Below, one piece after another: positions 16,421-25,419 of a DNA stretch of 64,000 nucleotides; positions within the stretch are counted from its first letter, which is position 1; every line of letters starts with the position of its first letter. The notes beneath the pieces were generated by a model. The model saw nothing but the letters and a program-made list of their open reading frames with translations, ran no database searches and had not been told where the DNA came from. Position numbers and translations under genes: made by a program. Origin of the DNA: an uncultured Christensenella sp. (GTDB lineage: Bacteria; Bacillota; Clostridia; Christensenellales; Borkfalkiaceae); assembly GCA_905203015.1 (NCBI GenBank), contig CAJKUC010000002.1, positions 248,001 to 312,000 on the forward strand, given 5' to 3'.

Positions 16421-19400
16421 TCACGCGAAAGTTGAAGCAAATTTCAAAAATTTCGTCATCTCCGCCATCACTTCCGTGGTCTTTGCGGGAATCGCGAACT
16501 CTATCACGGGCGCGACGGACATATTCAGCCGTATTTCTTTCGCGTATTTTTCCTGCGCCGCCTGCAACCCTTTTTCGCCGAGTTTTTTCACTTCGGTGAA
16601 TTCCAGCGAGCCGAAGCCCTTGCCCGCGCAGATTTTTCTTACGCCCAGCCGCGAAGCATACGATTTCATCGCCGCCACCACAAGGAGATTCACCACGGGC
16701 TGCGGAAGATCGCCGTACACGTCGCGAAGAGACTGATATACGCGCTTATAATCCGCCACGGAGCGTATTTCCGCGATCTGTTTATACGTATCCAGCCGCC
16801 CTGCGGAAGATTCCACGTAATCTTCGGGAATGTAGGCGTCGGCGCGGACGTCCAGTTCCACTTCCTCTTCTCTTTCGCCCGTGAGTTCTTCTTTCAGAAG
16901 TTTCGCGTACAGTTCGTAGCCCACTTTATCCATGTGCCCGTGCTGTTCCGCGCCGAGTACGTTGCCCGCCCCGCGGATTTCAAGATCGCGCATCGCCAGT
17001 TTGTAGCCGCTGCCGAGTTCCGTGAACTGCATGATCGCTTTCAATCGTTCCGTAGCGGTCTCCGTCATCACGCGTTCCGCTTTATAGGTGAAATAGGCGT
17101 GCGCGAGCCGCGTGCCGCGCCCCACTCTGCCACGGAGTTGATACAGTTGCGAAATTCCCAGCCGCTCGGAATCGATGACGATCAGCGTATTCGCGTTGGG
17201 CAGATCGATGCCGTTTTCGATGATCGTGGTGGTGACGAGTACGTTCGTCTTGCCCGAATAAAAATCGTATACGTTGTTTTCCAGCACCGTTTTATCCATG
17301 CGCCCGTGCGCCACGGAAATTTTCGCTTCGGGCACGATCGCGGCGATTTTCGCGGCGAACGTATAAATACTCTCCACGCGGTTGTACAGAATAAACACCT
17401 GCCCGTCGCGGGAAAGTTCGCGGATGCATGCGTCGCGGATCAGCGTTTCCGTCTCTTCCGCCACGTACGTCTGCACGGGCAGACGGGCACGCGGCGCCGT
17501 CTGAATCGTGGAAATATCTCTGATCCCCGTAAGCGACATATGCAACGTGCGCGGAATCGGCGTCGCCGTCATGGTGAGGCAGTCGATATTCTTGCGCATG
17601 TTTTTGATCTTTTCTTTATGCTCCACGCCGAAACGCTGTTCTTCGTCCAGTATCAGAAGCCCAAGATCTTTGAAATGCACGTCGGCGGATAAAAGGCGGT
17701 GCGTGCCGATCACGAAATCGATCGTGCCGTCTTTCAGCCCCTGCAACGTCTGCGCCGTTTCTTTCGGCGTTGCGAAACGATTGAGAACGGCGATCCGCAC
17801 GCCGAACGGCCCGAAACGTTTGAGCGCCGTATCGTAATGCTGATTGCAGAGCACCGTGCCGGGGCACATCAGCGCAGCCTGTTTCCCGCCCAAAATACAA
17901 AGATACGCCGCGCGGAAAGCCACTTCCGTTTTGCCGAAGCCCACATCGCCGCAAAGAAGGCGATCCATCACCTTTCCGCCGCACATATCCGCTTTGATCT
18001 CCGCCACGCTGTCCGCCTGATCGGGCGTGAGTTCGTAGGGAAACGCCTCCTCGAATTCGCTCATGAACGCCTCGTTTTCGGGGAACGCGAAACCGTGACT
18101 TTCCGCACGCTCCGCATACAGCGCTTTCAGATCGAACGCCATTTTTTTAATGGAAGCGCGTACGCGCGCTTTCACGCGCTCGAAATCCGCGCCGCCGATT
18201 TTGGAAAGCGCGGGCTTTTCCCCGCCGACGTATTTGGAAAGCGAATCCATGTGCTCTACGGGCACGTACAGCGTATCGCCGTCTTTATATTCCAGAGCCA
18301 CGTATTCTTTCGTGCCGTCGGTGGTTTCTATTTTTTTCGTGCCGATCACACGCCCCACGCCGTGCGTTTCGTGTACGGCGTAATCGCCCACTTCCGGCGC
18401 GGTGAAAAGATCTCCGCGGCGGCGTTTCACGCGCTTTTGTTCCACGGGCTTCGTGTAGAGATCGGATGTGCCGATCGCCACGAATTTCGCCTCGTGCGCG
18501 ATAAAGCCTTTATCCAGCGTTTCGCTTGTAAGCGCAACGCCCGTAAGGCTTTTGAAATCATCGATTTTCGACGTGGAAACATAAGCGTCGGAAAGGGCTT
18601 CCGACATCTTCGCCAGGCGATTTTCGTTGCCGCAGAAAAGAAGAATACGATAGCCGCCTTTCATCCAGTTTTTAATATCGGTGATCAGGGCGGGCGTGGC
18701 GTTCAGATACCGGCTGACGGGAGTCACGCGGAAATTGAAAATTTTCAGCGGCGTGAAAAAGAACGGATTGCCCGTAAACGTCTGCAACGCAACGAGGCGG
18801 AATCTTGAAAGCCCGTCGTAAAAAGCCTGTCTCTCAATCAGTTGTTCGCGGGAAAACGGCAGTACTTCGCCGCCCTGTTTCAACCGCGAAAAACGTTCCT
18901 CGAATTCTTTATATATCCCCTCGCACTTATCGCGCAGCGTTTTGCTTTCGTCGAAAACAATCACGGCGTTTTTCGGCAAAATATCGAAAATCGTACCAGA
19001 ATTTTTCAAAAGCGGCGTCAGGAACGGATCGGCGGCAAACGGACGTCCGGTTTCGTTTTTTCCGCGCGCCGCGCCGTTTTCCGCCGCGCTTTCTTCGCAC
19101 GCTTCCAGAGCGGATAAAAGTTCCGCAGCCACGTTGCTCGCCCGCACATAACTTTCGCGCTCGGTAAAACCGCGCAGGCTTTCGCGCAGAATTTCTTTCA
19201 CTGCGGGGATTTCGTCGCCGCAGATAAAGCAATCGTTCGCAGGCAGAATCGTCAGAGAAGTTTTCGGTTCGAGCCGATTGCCCGTTTCAAGATCGTACGG
19301 CTTGATTTTTTCCACTTCGTCGCCGAAGAAATCCACGCGCACGGGATTTTCCGCGCCTACGGGAAAAATATCGAGAATATCGCCGCGCAGGGCAAACGCG

Positions 19401-19885
19401 CCTTTGCTTTCCACTTCCGCCACCCGCGTATACCCCATTTCGGAAAGCCGCCGCGCCACGGAAGAAAAATCCGCTTCCGCACCCTCCGCAAAATGCAGAA
19501 CGGGCAACGTTTTCGGAAATAATTGCAGCAGCGCGTCAATTTCCGCCACCGCGAGCCCGCCGCCGTTTTCCAGCGCGTACACGCCTTCGATCCGACGGAA
19601 CAGAGAATCTTTGGAAAGCGCCTTTCTGTACGAAAGCACTTCGTCTTTCGCGGCAATCACCGCCGCCTTCTTTCCCGTGAGTACGGAAAGATTATCCGCG
19701 GCCGTTCGCGCGCCCGCCGCATCGGCGGTGACGTATAAAACGGGCGAATCGATAATCGCGGCAAGCAGATATTTCACCGCCGAAGAAACGCCGAAAACCG
19801 CCGCGGGCGTGCCGCGACGGATTTCTTCCGCAAATTTCAAATAATCGCCTTGTAAGTCTTCCGCGTTGAAAAAACCCTTTTTCAC
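16421..19885 (-). CDS. mfd: Transcription-repair coupling factor Mfd
   Basis: A 1154-residue SF2 translocase that removes stalled RNA polymerase and recruits UvrA. I start it at a GTG (19883-19885) preceded by GGAGGAG; the open frame upstream runs through repeat DNA and is not coding. Order of parts: UvrB-like module, RNA polymerase interaction domain (GDYAVHETHGVGRVIG), helicase Walker A GFGKT, DEEQ box in LDEEQRFGVEHKEK, later LIVIDSERLGISQLYQLRGRVGRG, and the C-terminal domain. Length is normal for the family. The gene lies between pth and the PrsA-like lipoprotein, the classical Firmicute order. Confidence 0.96.
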   Translation of the reverse strand: MKKGFFNAEDLQGDYLKFAEEIRRGTPAAVFGVSSAVKYLLAAIIDSPVLYVTADAAGARTAADNLSVLTGKKAAVIAAKDEVLSYRKALSKDSLFRRIEGVYALENGGGLAVAEIDALLQLFPKTLPVLHFAEGAEADFSSVARRLSEMGYTRVAEVESKGAFALRGDILDIFPVGAENPVRVDFFGDEVEKIKPYDLETGNRLEPKTSLTILPANDCFICGDEIPAVKEILRESLRGFTERESYVRASNVAAELLSALEACEESAAENGAARGKNETGRPFAADPFLTPLLKNSGTIFDILPKNAVIVFDESKTLRDKCEGIYKEFEERFSRLKQGGEVLPFSREQLIERQAFYDGLSRFRLVALQTFTGNPFFFTPLKIFNFRVTPVSRYLNATPALITDIKNWMKGGYRILLFCGNENRLAKMSEALSDAYVSTSKIDDFKSLTGVALTSETLDKGFIAHEAKFVAIGTSDLYTKPVEQKRVKRRRGDLFTAPEVGDYAVHETHGVGRVIGTKKIETTDGTKEYVALEYKDGDTLYVPVEHMDSLSKYVGGEKPALSKIGGADFERVKARVRASIKKMAFDLKALYAERAESHGFAFPENEAFMSEFEEAFPYELTPDQADSVAEIKADMCGGKVMDRLLCGDVGFGKTEVAFRAAYLCILGGKQAALMCPGTVLCNQHYDTALKRFGPFGVRIAVLNRFATPKETAQTLQGLKDGTIDFVIGTHRLLSADVHFKDLGLLILDEEQRFGVEHKEKIKNMRKNIDCLTMTATPIPRTLHMSLTGIRDISTIQTAPRARLPVQTYVAEETETLIRDACIRELSRDGQVFILYNRVESIYTFAAKIAAIVPEAKISVAHGRMDKTVLENNVYDFYSGKTNVLVTTTIIENGIDLPNANTLIVIDSERLGISQLYQLRGRVGRGTRLAHAYFTYKAERVMTETATERLKAIMQFTELGSGYKLAMRDLEIRGAGNVLGAEQHGHMDKVGYELYAKLLKEELTGEREEEVELDVRADAYIPEDYVESSAGRLDTYKQIAEIRSVADYKRVYQSLRDVYGDLPQPVVNLLVVAAMKSYASRLGVRKICAGKGFGSLEFTEVKKLGEKGLQAAQEKYAKEIRLNMSVAPVIEFAIPAKTTEVMAEMTKFLKFASTFA

Positions 19886-19957
19886 CGTTTCTCCTCCGCC
19901 GTTCGATTCCGAATTTTTTGTGTATTGTTGCCGCGCGATATTATTGCCTCGCGATTG

Positions 19958-20164
19958 CTCCGAGCACGGGCGACGGGAACGTACAACCTCCGTACGCGAC
20001 CAAGAGCGCGCGCAGGAAAAGCCGCAAGACGCGCCGTTTACCGCCTGTTTCCGTGAAATCGGAGAGTGGTGTGTATTGCGTGATTCTCCGAGCACGCGCG
20101 ACGGGAACGTACAACCTCCGTACGCGACCGAGAGCGCGCGCAGGAAAAGCCGCAAGACGCGCCG
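19958..20164 (+). repeat. Two-copy direct repeat between mfd and pth
   Basis: Two copies of about 79 bases at 19958-20036 and 20086-20164 (period 128). They differ at only a few positions. Each contains CGTACAACCTCCGTACG, a small hairpin, followed by CGCGAC and GCGCGCAGGAAAAGCCGCAAG. The array fills the space after the pth stop codon. A related core occurs in the 155-base array at 60989-61346. Confidence 0.85.
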
Positions 20165-20185
20165 CTATACGATTTCACATATCGC

Positions 20186-20749
20186 TCAGCCGTTGTAACG
20201 ACTCATCACATCATCTATTTTCATCCCTTTCACGAAAGCGACGGCGGCTTCCGCGGCTTTTTTGCAAGCCGCCCCGAACAAGGGATAATCTTCTTTGCGT
20301 ACTTCGGAAAGTACGTAATCGATGATGGGAATATTCACGGCTGCATCGCGGATTCCCACGCGGATGCGGGGAAAATTCGTCCAGCCCGTTTCGCCGATGA
20401 CGGAACGCATGCCGTTGTGCGTACCCGCGCTGCCTTCGGGGCGGATGCGGATCTTTCCTTTCGGAATATCGTAATCGTCGTAAATCACCACGGTGTTTTC
20501 GGGCGGCACTTTGTATTTCGCCGCAAGTTGTTTCACCGCGCGACCCGAATTATTCATATACGTAACGGGGCGGGCGATAATCACCTTTTCTCCCCCGACG
20601 AACGCCTCCGCTACGGAGGCTTCGCATTCTTTCTTTTTAAATTTTACGCCGAGCGATTCCGCCACGTCTCCCGCAACGATAAAGCCCATATTATGAAACG
20701 TTTTTTCGTATTTTTGCTCGGGATTTCCCAGCCCCACGATCAGATACAT
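20186..20749 (-). CDS. pth: Peptidyl-tRNA hydrolase
   Basis: A 187-residue cytoplasmic hydrolase that recycles tRNA from prematurely released peptidyl-tRNA. It begins MYLIVGLGNPEQKYEKTFHNMGF. This gives the conserved GLGNP and the catalytic His in FHNMGF (His19). The substrate-binding Asn occurs in YMNNSG, and DDYDIPKGKIRIRPEGSAGTHNGMRS is fully conserved in pattern. GAGGCGG precedes the ATG. Upstream is the prs terminator and a -10 box (20778-20783) that probably gives pth its own promoter; mfd and the PrsA-like gene follow on the same strand. Confidence 0.97.
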   Translation of the reverse strand: MYLIVGLGNPEQKYEKTFHNMGFIVAGDVAESLGVKFKKKECEASVAEAFVGGEKVIIARPVTYMNNSGRAVKQLAAKYKVPPENTVVIYDDYDIPKGKIRIRPEGSAGTHNGMRSVIGETGWTNFPRIRVGIRDAAVNIPIIDYVLSEVRKEDYPLFGAACKKAAEAAVAFVKGMKIDDVMSRYNG

Positions 20750-20806
20750 TTTTCCGCCTCGTATTTTTGTATTCCGTATTATATTGTATTTATTTTTTTC
20801 TTCCGT

Positions 20807-20866
20807 AAAAAAACGACCGCCGCCGCCTTTTCCCGATCTCGGGAATGAAACGGGCGGAAGCGGCCG
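20807..20866 (-). terminator. Terminator of prs
   Basis: On the minus strand a long stem (CCGCTTCCGCC with GGCGGCGGCGG, plus inner TTCCCGA/TCGGGAA) is followed by TCGTTTTTTT. It lies about 20 bases after the prs stop. Confidence 0.82.
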
Positions 20867-20884
20867 GAATTTCGCCGAAAAAAA

Positions 20885-21829
20885 TCAATCGTACAATTTC
20901 GACATCGGTTTATCGAGGTAGACGTTTTCGATAGCCGCCGCGAAAATATCCGCAACGGAAAGCACCTCGAATTTATCGCGCATTTTTTCTTCGGGAAGGT
21001 GAATCGTATCCAGCATCACGAGTTTCGTGATCGGCGATTTTTCCAGACGTTCCACGGCGGGGCCGCTGAGAACGGCATGCGTGCAAGCCGCATAAATTTC
21101 GGTGGCGCCGAGATCTTTCAGCGCCTGCGCGCCCTGGCAGATCGTGCCAGCGGTGTCGATCATGTCGTCCACCATGAAGCAGCGTTTGCCCTTCACGTCG
21201 CCGATGATATTCATCACTTCCATGACGTTCGCCTTGGGGCGGCGTTTATCGATGATGGCGATGGGCACGCCGAATTTTTCGGCAACCTTTCTCGCGCGTT
21301 TCACGCTGCCCATATCGGGAGCGACCACAACGTCGATATTGCCCTCTTTCGCAAAATGATTGTAAATCGTAGGTCCGCCGAGAAGATTATCCACGGGAAT
21401 ATCGAAAAATCCCTGAATCTGCTCCGCGTGAAGATCCATGGTAAGCACACGGTCGGCGCCCGCAGCCGTGATCAGGTTCGCCACGAGTTTCGCCGTAATG
21501 GGATCTCTGGAACGTGCCTTTCTGTCCTGACGGGCATACCCGAAATAGGGAACAACCGCCGTAATACGCCCTGCGCTGGCACGCTTCGCCGCGTCGATCA
21601 TGATCAGAAGTTCCATCAGATTATCGTTGACGGGCGAGCAGGTGGACTGAATAATGAACAGATCTCTGCCGCGAACGGTCTCTTCGATGTGAACGCTGAT
21701 TTCGCCGTCGGAAAACGTGGTTACTTCGATGCCGCCGAGTTCTGTATTGAGTTTCGCCGCAATCGCTTTCGCCAAAGGTAAATTGGAGTTTCCCGAAAAC
21801 AACTTGATTTCGTTACCGTGAGTTATCAT
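20885..21829 (-). CDS. prs: Ribose-phosphate pyrophosphokinase
   Basis: A 314-residue enzyme that makes PRPP from ribose-5-phosphate and ATP for nucleotide, His and Trp synthesis. The start is ATG at 21827-21829 (MITHGNEIKLFSGN), with GAGGT upstream; the frame upstream is not protein-like. Hallmarks: FSDGE near residue 35, RQDRKAR in the flexible loop near residue 100, DLHAEQIQGFF, and the PRPP-binding loop VDDMIDTAGT near residue 215. Size and motifs are those of class I PRPP synthetases. Its closeness to pth and mfd is the usual Firmicute arrangement. Confidence 0.97.
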   Translation of the reverse strand: MITHGNEIKLFSGNSNLPLAKAIAAKLNTELGGIEVTTFSDGEISVHIEETVRGRDLFIIQSTCSPVNDNLMELLIMIDAAKRASAGRITAVVPYFGYARQDRKARSRDPITAKLVANLITAAGADRVLTMDLHAEQIQGFFDIPVDNLLGGPTIYNHFAKEGNIDVVVAPDMGSVKRARKVAEKFGVPIAIIDKRRPKANVMEVMNIIGDVKGKRCFMVDDMIDTAGTICQGAQALKDLGATEIYAACTHAVLSGPAVERLEKSPITKLVMLDTIHLPEEKMRDKFEVLSVADIFAAAIENVYLDKPMSKLYD

Positions 21830-21990
21830 ATCGTATATTACCTCTTTTTTTCTTCCTCCCGCCCCGATTTTACGGCTTTCCCGCCGCAAAACAAAAGCGT
21901 GACGAAGTTTTTTTCTCTTCGGTGATGTTTCTTCGCGGAGTCTTCTCTTCCGCCGTTCCGTATCTTTCCCTCTTCCGATCCGCATTATAT

Positions 21991-22019
21991 ATAATACAGT
22001 TTTTCCGCCCGTTCGTCAA
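21991..22019 (-). promoter_or_regulatory. Promoter of prs
   Basis: Minus strand TTGACG (22014-22019), a 17-base spacer and TATTAT (21991-21996), about 160 bases before the prs start. Confidence 0.65.
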
Positions 22020-22080
22020 ACGAAAAAGCGCAAATTTCAAAATAAAAATTATTTTTGCGTTTTTTCCGCATTTTTTGCGG

Positions 22081-22671
22081 CTAATTTCCGTTTTCTTCGC
22101 CCGAATCGCACGCGGATTTTTCTGCTGTTTCCGCTTTTTCCCCGATCGCGGCGGCATTTTTTTCCTCTTCCGCCGTTTTTTTTGCCTGTTCCCGCGCCTC
22201 TTTTTCCGCTTTCAGCCGAGAACGGAGAGAAACAAAGAATTCGGAAAGAATCGCTGAACACTCTTTTTCCAGAACACCGCCCGTCACTTCCGTCGTGTGG
22301 TTAAGAAGGTTCGCCGCGGCGAGTTCGTTGGTGAGCGACCGCCCTTTCTGTTCTTTCGCGCCGAAATAAATCTTGTCCACCCGCGAATTCAACGCCGCGC
22401 CCATGCACATCGGGCACGGTTCCAAAGTGACGTAAAGTTCGCTTCCTTCGGGCAGTCGCCACGAAGAAAAATGCCTGCACGCGCCATCGATCGCCATGAT
22501 TTCCGCGTGCGCCGTGGCAAGTTGTTTTTTCGCGCGGCGATTGTAGCCTTTCCCCACCACTTTATCTTCGTACACCACCACCGCGCCGATAGGCACTTCG
22601 CCCTCTTTCAGCCCTTTTTTCGCCTGCCTGAGCGCGGCGAGCATGAATTTTTCTTCTCTCGTTCTCTTCAT
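22081..22671 (-). CDS. tadA: tRNA-specific adenosine deaminase with C-terminal extension
   Basis: A 196-residue zinc deaminase that converts A34 to inosine in tRNA-Arg(ACG). The zinc and catalytic motifs are HAE at residues 55-57 and PCPMC at 85-89, giving the standard one His, two Cys site with Glu57 as proton shuttle. The core ends near residue 150. The last 45 residues are a charged Ala/Glu/Lys-rich tail not usual for TadA and probably disordered. It follows the M14 peptidase gene on the same strand with a 54-base gap. No clear Shine-Dalgarno site is seen before the ATG. Confidence 0.94.
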   Translation of the reverse strand: MKRTREEKFMLAALRQAKKGLKEGEVPIGAVVVYEDKVVGKGYNRRAKKQLATAHAEIMAIDGACRHFSSWRLPEGSELYVTLEPCPMCMGAALNSRVDKIYFGAKEQKGRSLTNELAAANLLNHTTEVTGGVLEKECSAILSEFFVSLRSRLKAEKEAREQAKKTAEEEKNAAAIGEKAETAEKSACDSGEENGN

Positions 22672-22725
22672 ATTCCGATCGGTTCCCGTTTATTTTTTCT
22701 TGTTCGATTGCTTTTTCTTTATATA

Positions 22726-23577
22726 TTATTTCCGCCGCACGATCGTACCGTGCGCGTTTTTCACGGCAAGCGACAGATCGTACACCGCGTTGCCGCATTT
22801 TTTCACGATGTCTTTCAGTTCCGCTTCTTTCAACGGATGCGCCGCTTCTTCCCGCCCCGTTTCGATCGTGAACGCAGGAACGGACAAAGCCTCCACACAC
22901 CAGTCTTTATATCCGCCGCAACTGTCCGAAGCGTCGCCGAGGGGATACCCCGTGGAGGCGGAAAGCGCTTTCGCCAAAGCGTAATCGCGGTACGTTCGCA
23001 TGCCCGTCTGAGAAAAACGCCAGTAAATCTCTTCTCCTTTCGTATGAAAACTAAGCGTATACTGCGGAAAAATTTCCTCGGTGAACGCTTTCAGCGCGCG
23101 GCTTTCCGGCTCGGAAAACGGCGCTTCGCCCACGTAATTTTCGCTTCCCGCCGCAAATACGTTTTTTACGCCTTCGCCCCAGCGCGCGTCGAAATTCACG
23201 TTCGGATCCACACCTCTTCCGTTTGCTTTCCAAAGGGAAAAATCCGTACTGCCCCGATTTAAAGCGATCAGATTTTTCCGCATGTTCTGCGGCGCGGAAT
23301 TTACGCCTTTCTGCGAAAGCAACGCGCCGTCTGGATTCGTCAGCGGAATAATCCACACGCTTCCCGCCGCCACGCCTCTTTGCGCATGATAAAAAGCGAG
23401 TTTCGCCGTGATATATTCTCTGCCGTGTATCGCGTACTGCGCGATTCCCACGGGCGAACCAGATCCGATTTTCAGCGCGTAAAGTTCTCTGCCGAAAACG
23501 CTTCTTCCGATGATTCTTTTTTCCCCCGCCGCGTTCAGAACAAACCTCTGCGTTTCTTTGAAAATATCCATCTCCAC
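22726..23577 (-). CDS. M14-family zinc carboxypeptidase
   Basis: 283 residues, metallocarboxypeptidase fold. Zinc ligands: His51 and Glu54 in IHGREY, and His178 in SFHTKGE. The catalytic Glu is Glu239 in FTIETGRE. The GRVDPNVNFD-type Asn/Arg substrate motif is present as GRGVDPNVNFD. In this family, members from Firmicutes commonly cut gamma-D-Glu-diaminopimelate bonds of peptidoglycan, and no signal peptide is seen, so recycling of muropeptides in the cytoplasm is a reasonable guess. The given start is a GTG. The frame stays open and protein-like for about 40 more codons up to the rlmH stop but has no ATG, GTG or TTG there, so the true N-terminus is unsettled. Confidence 0.82.
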   Translation of the reverse strand: MEMDIFKETQRFVLNAAGEKRIIGRSVFGRELYALKIGSGSPVGIAQYAIHGREYITAKLAFYHAQRGVAAGSVWIIPLTNPDGALLSQKGVNSAPQNMRKNLIALNRGSTDFSLWKANGRGVDPNVNFDARWGEGVKNVFAAGSENYVGEAPFSEPESRALKAFTEEIFPQYTLSFHTKGEEIYWRFSQTGMRTYRDYALAKALSASTGYPLGDASDSCGGYKDWCVEALSVPAFTIETGREEAAHPLKEAELKDIVKKCGNAVYDLSLAVKNAHGTIVRRK

Positions 23578-23705
23578 AGAGTATGCGGCAAACGGATAAA
23601 GCGGTGACGGGGCGATCTCCGCGCGATCCGCGTACGTTTCCGCAAACCGCCCGTTCCCGCGCGAAAGACAAAGCGAACCGATCGAGAGCGAAGTTATTTT
23701 CGGAT

Positions 23706-24143
23706 TTATTTATGGTACGCAGAGCCCGCGTTAATCATGAAAGCGCGGTACACCTGTTCGCACAACACCACGCGCATGAGTTGATGCGGCAACGTCATAT
23801 CCGAAAAGGACAATCTGCAATCGGCACTTTGTTTCACCCTTGCCGCCAGCCCGCACGACGAGCCGATAAGAAAGGTGATCTCTTTTCCCGCGTCCGTCTG
23901 TTTTTTAATCAGCGAGGCGAATTTTTCGCTGGAAAGTTTTTCTCCTTCCACGGCGAGCGCGATCACGTATCCGCGGCAGGCGGCAAGAATTTCATCCGCT
24001 TCTTCTTCTATCGAAGATTTTTCGGCAAGTTCCCTGATTTCCACGGCGGCGAACCGCGCCAGCCGTTTCGTATACTCCGCCACGGCTTCGCGCCAGAAAC
24101 TTTCCTTTAATTTTCCCACCGCCACGATCCGGATTTTCTGCAT
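23706..24143 (-). CDS. rlmH: 23S rRNA pseudouridine1915 N3-methyltransferase RlmH
   Basis: A 145-residue SPOUT methyltransferase acting on helix 69 of 23S rRNA in assembled ribosomes. MQKIRIVAVGKLKE at the start, the SAM-binding knot FLIGSSCGL near residue 95, and the end LPHQLMRVVLCEQVYRAF to a C-terminal YHK are textbook for RlmH. The length is normal (about 155-160 in relatives). It is transcribed on the minus strand 18 bases after the CPBP protease gene and just upstream of the M14 peptidase. Confidence 0.96.
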   Translation of the reverse strand: MQKIRIVAVGKLKESFWREAVAEYTKRLARFAAVEIRELAEKSSIEEEADEILAACRGYVIALAVEGEKLSSEKFASLIKKQTDAGKEITFLIGSSCGLAARVKQSADCRLSFSDMTLPHQLMRVVLCEQVYRAFMINAGSAYHK

Positions 24144-24161
24144 CGTTTTACCCTCCGCTTT

Positions 24162-25184
24162 TTACATACCCGAAATCAACGACGAAATCCAATTCAGCGC
24201 GCAGACGGCGATACCGAAGAGCGCATACAAAACGAAGCCTTTCGCATCCGCCTTTTTCTCCTCTTCCGCGGTTACGTTCAGAAGCGTATTTTTTCGCCGA
24301 TCGTTTTCCTCGTTCGTGCCGTTTTCCTGCGCTCCGTCGTCGCACCGTTGCTTCCGCTCATCTTTGCGTTTGCCGCCGATTCTTTTATCGACGAAGAGAA
24401 GATAGATAAGCGAGCCGACCAGGCAAATTGCCGAAACGCACAGAAACACTACGCCGCCCGGGTATTCCGAAATGCCGCAGGCATAGAAAATCACGATTAC
24501 GGCATTATTCAGAAAGTGCGAAATCACGGTGGGCACGATACTGCCGGAACGAAAAACAATCAGAGCGAAACATGCGCCGCAGAGAAACTGATACACCGTC
24601 TGCGCGGGATTCTGATGATACAAAGAAAATATTGCCGCACATATCAAAACCGCCGCCGCGCCGCCGAATTTTTTCAGTCCGTTAAAAAGGATGCCGCGGA
24701 AAAACAGTTCTTCGAGGCAGGCGGGCAATACGGCGATCACGAAAATCACGGGCAATACGCGCGCGCCTTCCGTAGAGGGAATCGCAATTTCGGAAGGGGT
24801 ATATCCGAATCTTTCCAGCCACTTCAAAAACAAACCGTTTAAAGAAGAAAGCGAAAGCAGCCCGAATTGCAGAATCACCGCAAGCACGATATACAAAAGC
24901 GTCGGTTTGCCCGCCGTCTCTTTGAAAGAACGTTTTTTATCGGAAAAATACAATCCCGCCGTAATCGCAAAAGAAAGTTGCGGCAGCAAAAAAGAGAAGT
25001 ACCGCCACCAATCCGTTTCGGTATAGCCCTCTTTCATCGCGCCGCACAGACGAAAAACGATTAAAAACAGTATCGAAAGCAGGAACGACGCCCCGATCGC
25101 CACGGAAAACGCCAGTCCCGAAGATTTTTCTTCGTTCCGCCCGACGAACGGATTGAACGTTTTTTTGAAATCAGTGTGTTTCAT
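24162..25184 (-). CDS. CPBP-family intramembrane metalloprotease
   Basis: A polytopic membrane protein of 340 residues with about eight hydrophobic helices. The family signature EELFFRG lies near residue 158. The second motif FSLYHQ follows about 35 residues later, and SHFLNNAV supplies the last catalytic His. These are the conserved ABI/Rce1 (CPBP) motifs. The C-terminus has a charged loop and one more helix (ALFGIAVCALNWISSL). Members process peptides or give bacteriocin immunity; the substrate here is unknown. The ATG at 25182-25184 has no Shine-Dalgarno site. A TATAAT ends six bases before it, so the mRNA may be leaderless. Confidence 0.88.
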   Translation of the reverse strand: MKHTDFKKTFNPFVGRNEEKSSGLAFSVAIGASFLLSILFLIVFRLCGAMKEGYTETDWWRYFSFLLPQLSFAITAGLYFSDKKRSFKETAGKPTLLYIVLAVILQFGLLSLSSLNGLFLKWLERFGYTPSEIAIPSTEGARVLPVIFVIAVLPACLEELFFRGILFNGLKKFGGAAAVLICAAIFSLYHQNPAQTVYQFLCGACFALIVFRSGSIVPTVISHFLNNAVIVIFYACGISEYPGGVVFLCVSAICLVGSLIYLLFVDKRIGGKRKDERKQRCDDGAQENGTNEENDRRKNTLLNVTAEEEKKADAKGFVLYALFGIAVCALNWISSLISGM

Positions 25185-25190
25185 AAACAC

Positions 25191-25219
25191 ATTATAGCAA
25201 ATTTTTCGTATTTAGAAAA
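25191..25219 (-). promoter_or_regulatory. Promoter giving a probable leaderless mRNA for the CPBP gene
   Basis: Minus strand TATAAT (25191-25196) is six bases before the ATG. A weak TTTTCT lies 17 bases upstream. Transcription should start at or next to the A of the start codon. Confidence 0.5.
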
Positions 25220-25312
25220 GCGAAACGGGCGGGGCAAAGGCAAAAATCGGAAGAACCCTTAAAAAATTCTTTCCGCAAAAAAAGGATTTTTGCTTTTCTC
25301 TTCCGTTTCGGC

Positions 25313-25341
25313 TTGTCTTTCCCCGTTTTATATGTTATAAT
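25313..25341 (+). promoter_or_regulatory. Promoter of the MFS transporter gene
   Basis: TTGTCT (25313-25318), a 17-base spacer and TATAAT (25336-25341), about 80 bases before the ATG. Confidence 0.7.
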
Positions 25342-25419
25342 AAGTGAACCTGAAAAGGCAGGCTTTCCGCATCTTTTCTCGCGAAAGCCGCGCCTTTTGA
25401 AAACGGAGCGTTTTTTATC

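Noticed and set aside
19886..20155. N-terminal extension of Mfd
   Set aside because: The frame is open, but it crosses two copies of a DNA repeat and gives low-complexity residues. A GTG with GGAGGAG at 19883-19885 starts exactly at conserved sequence.
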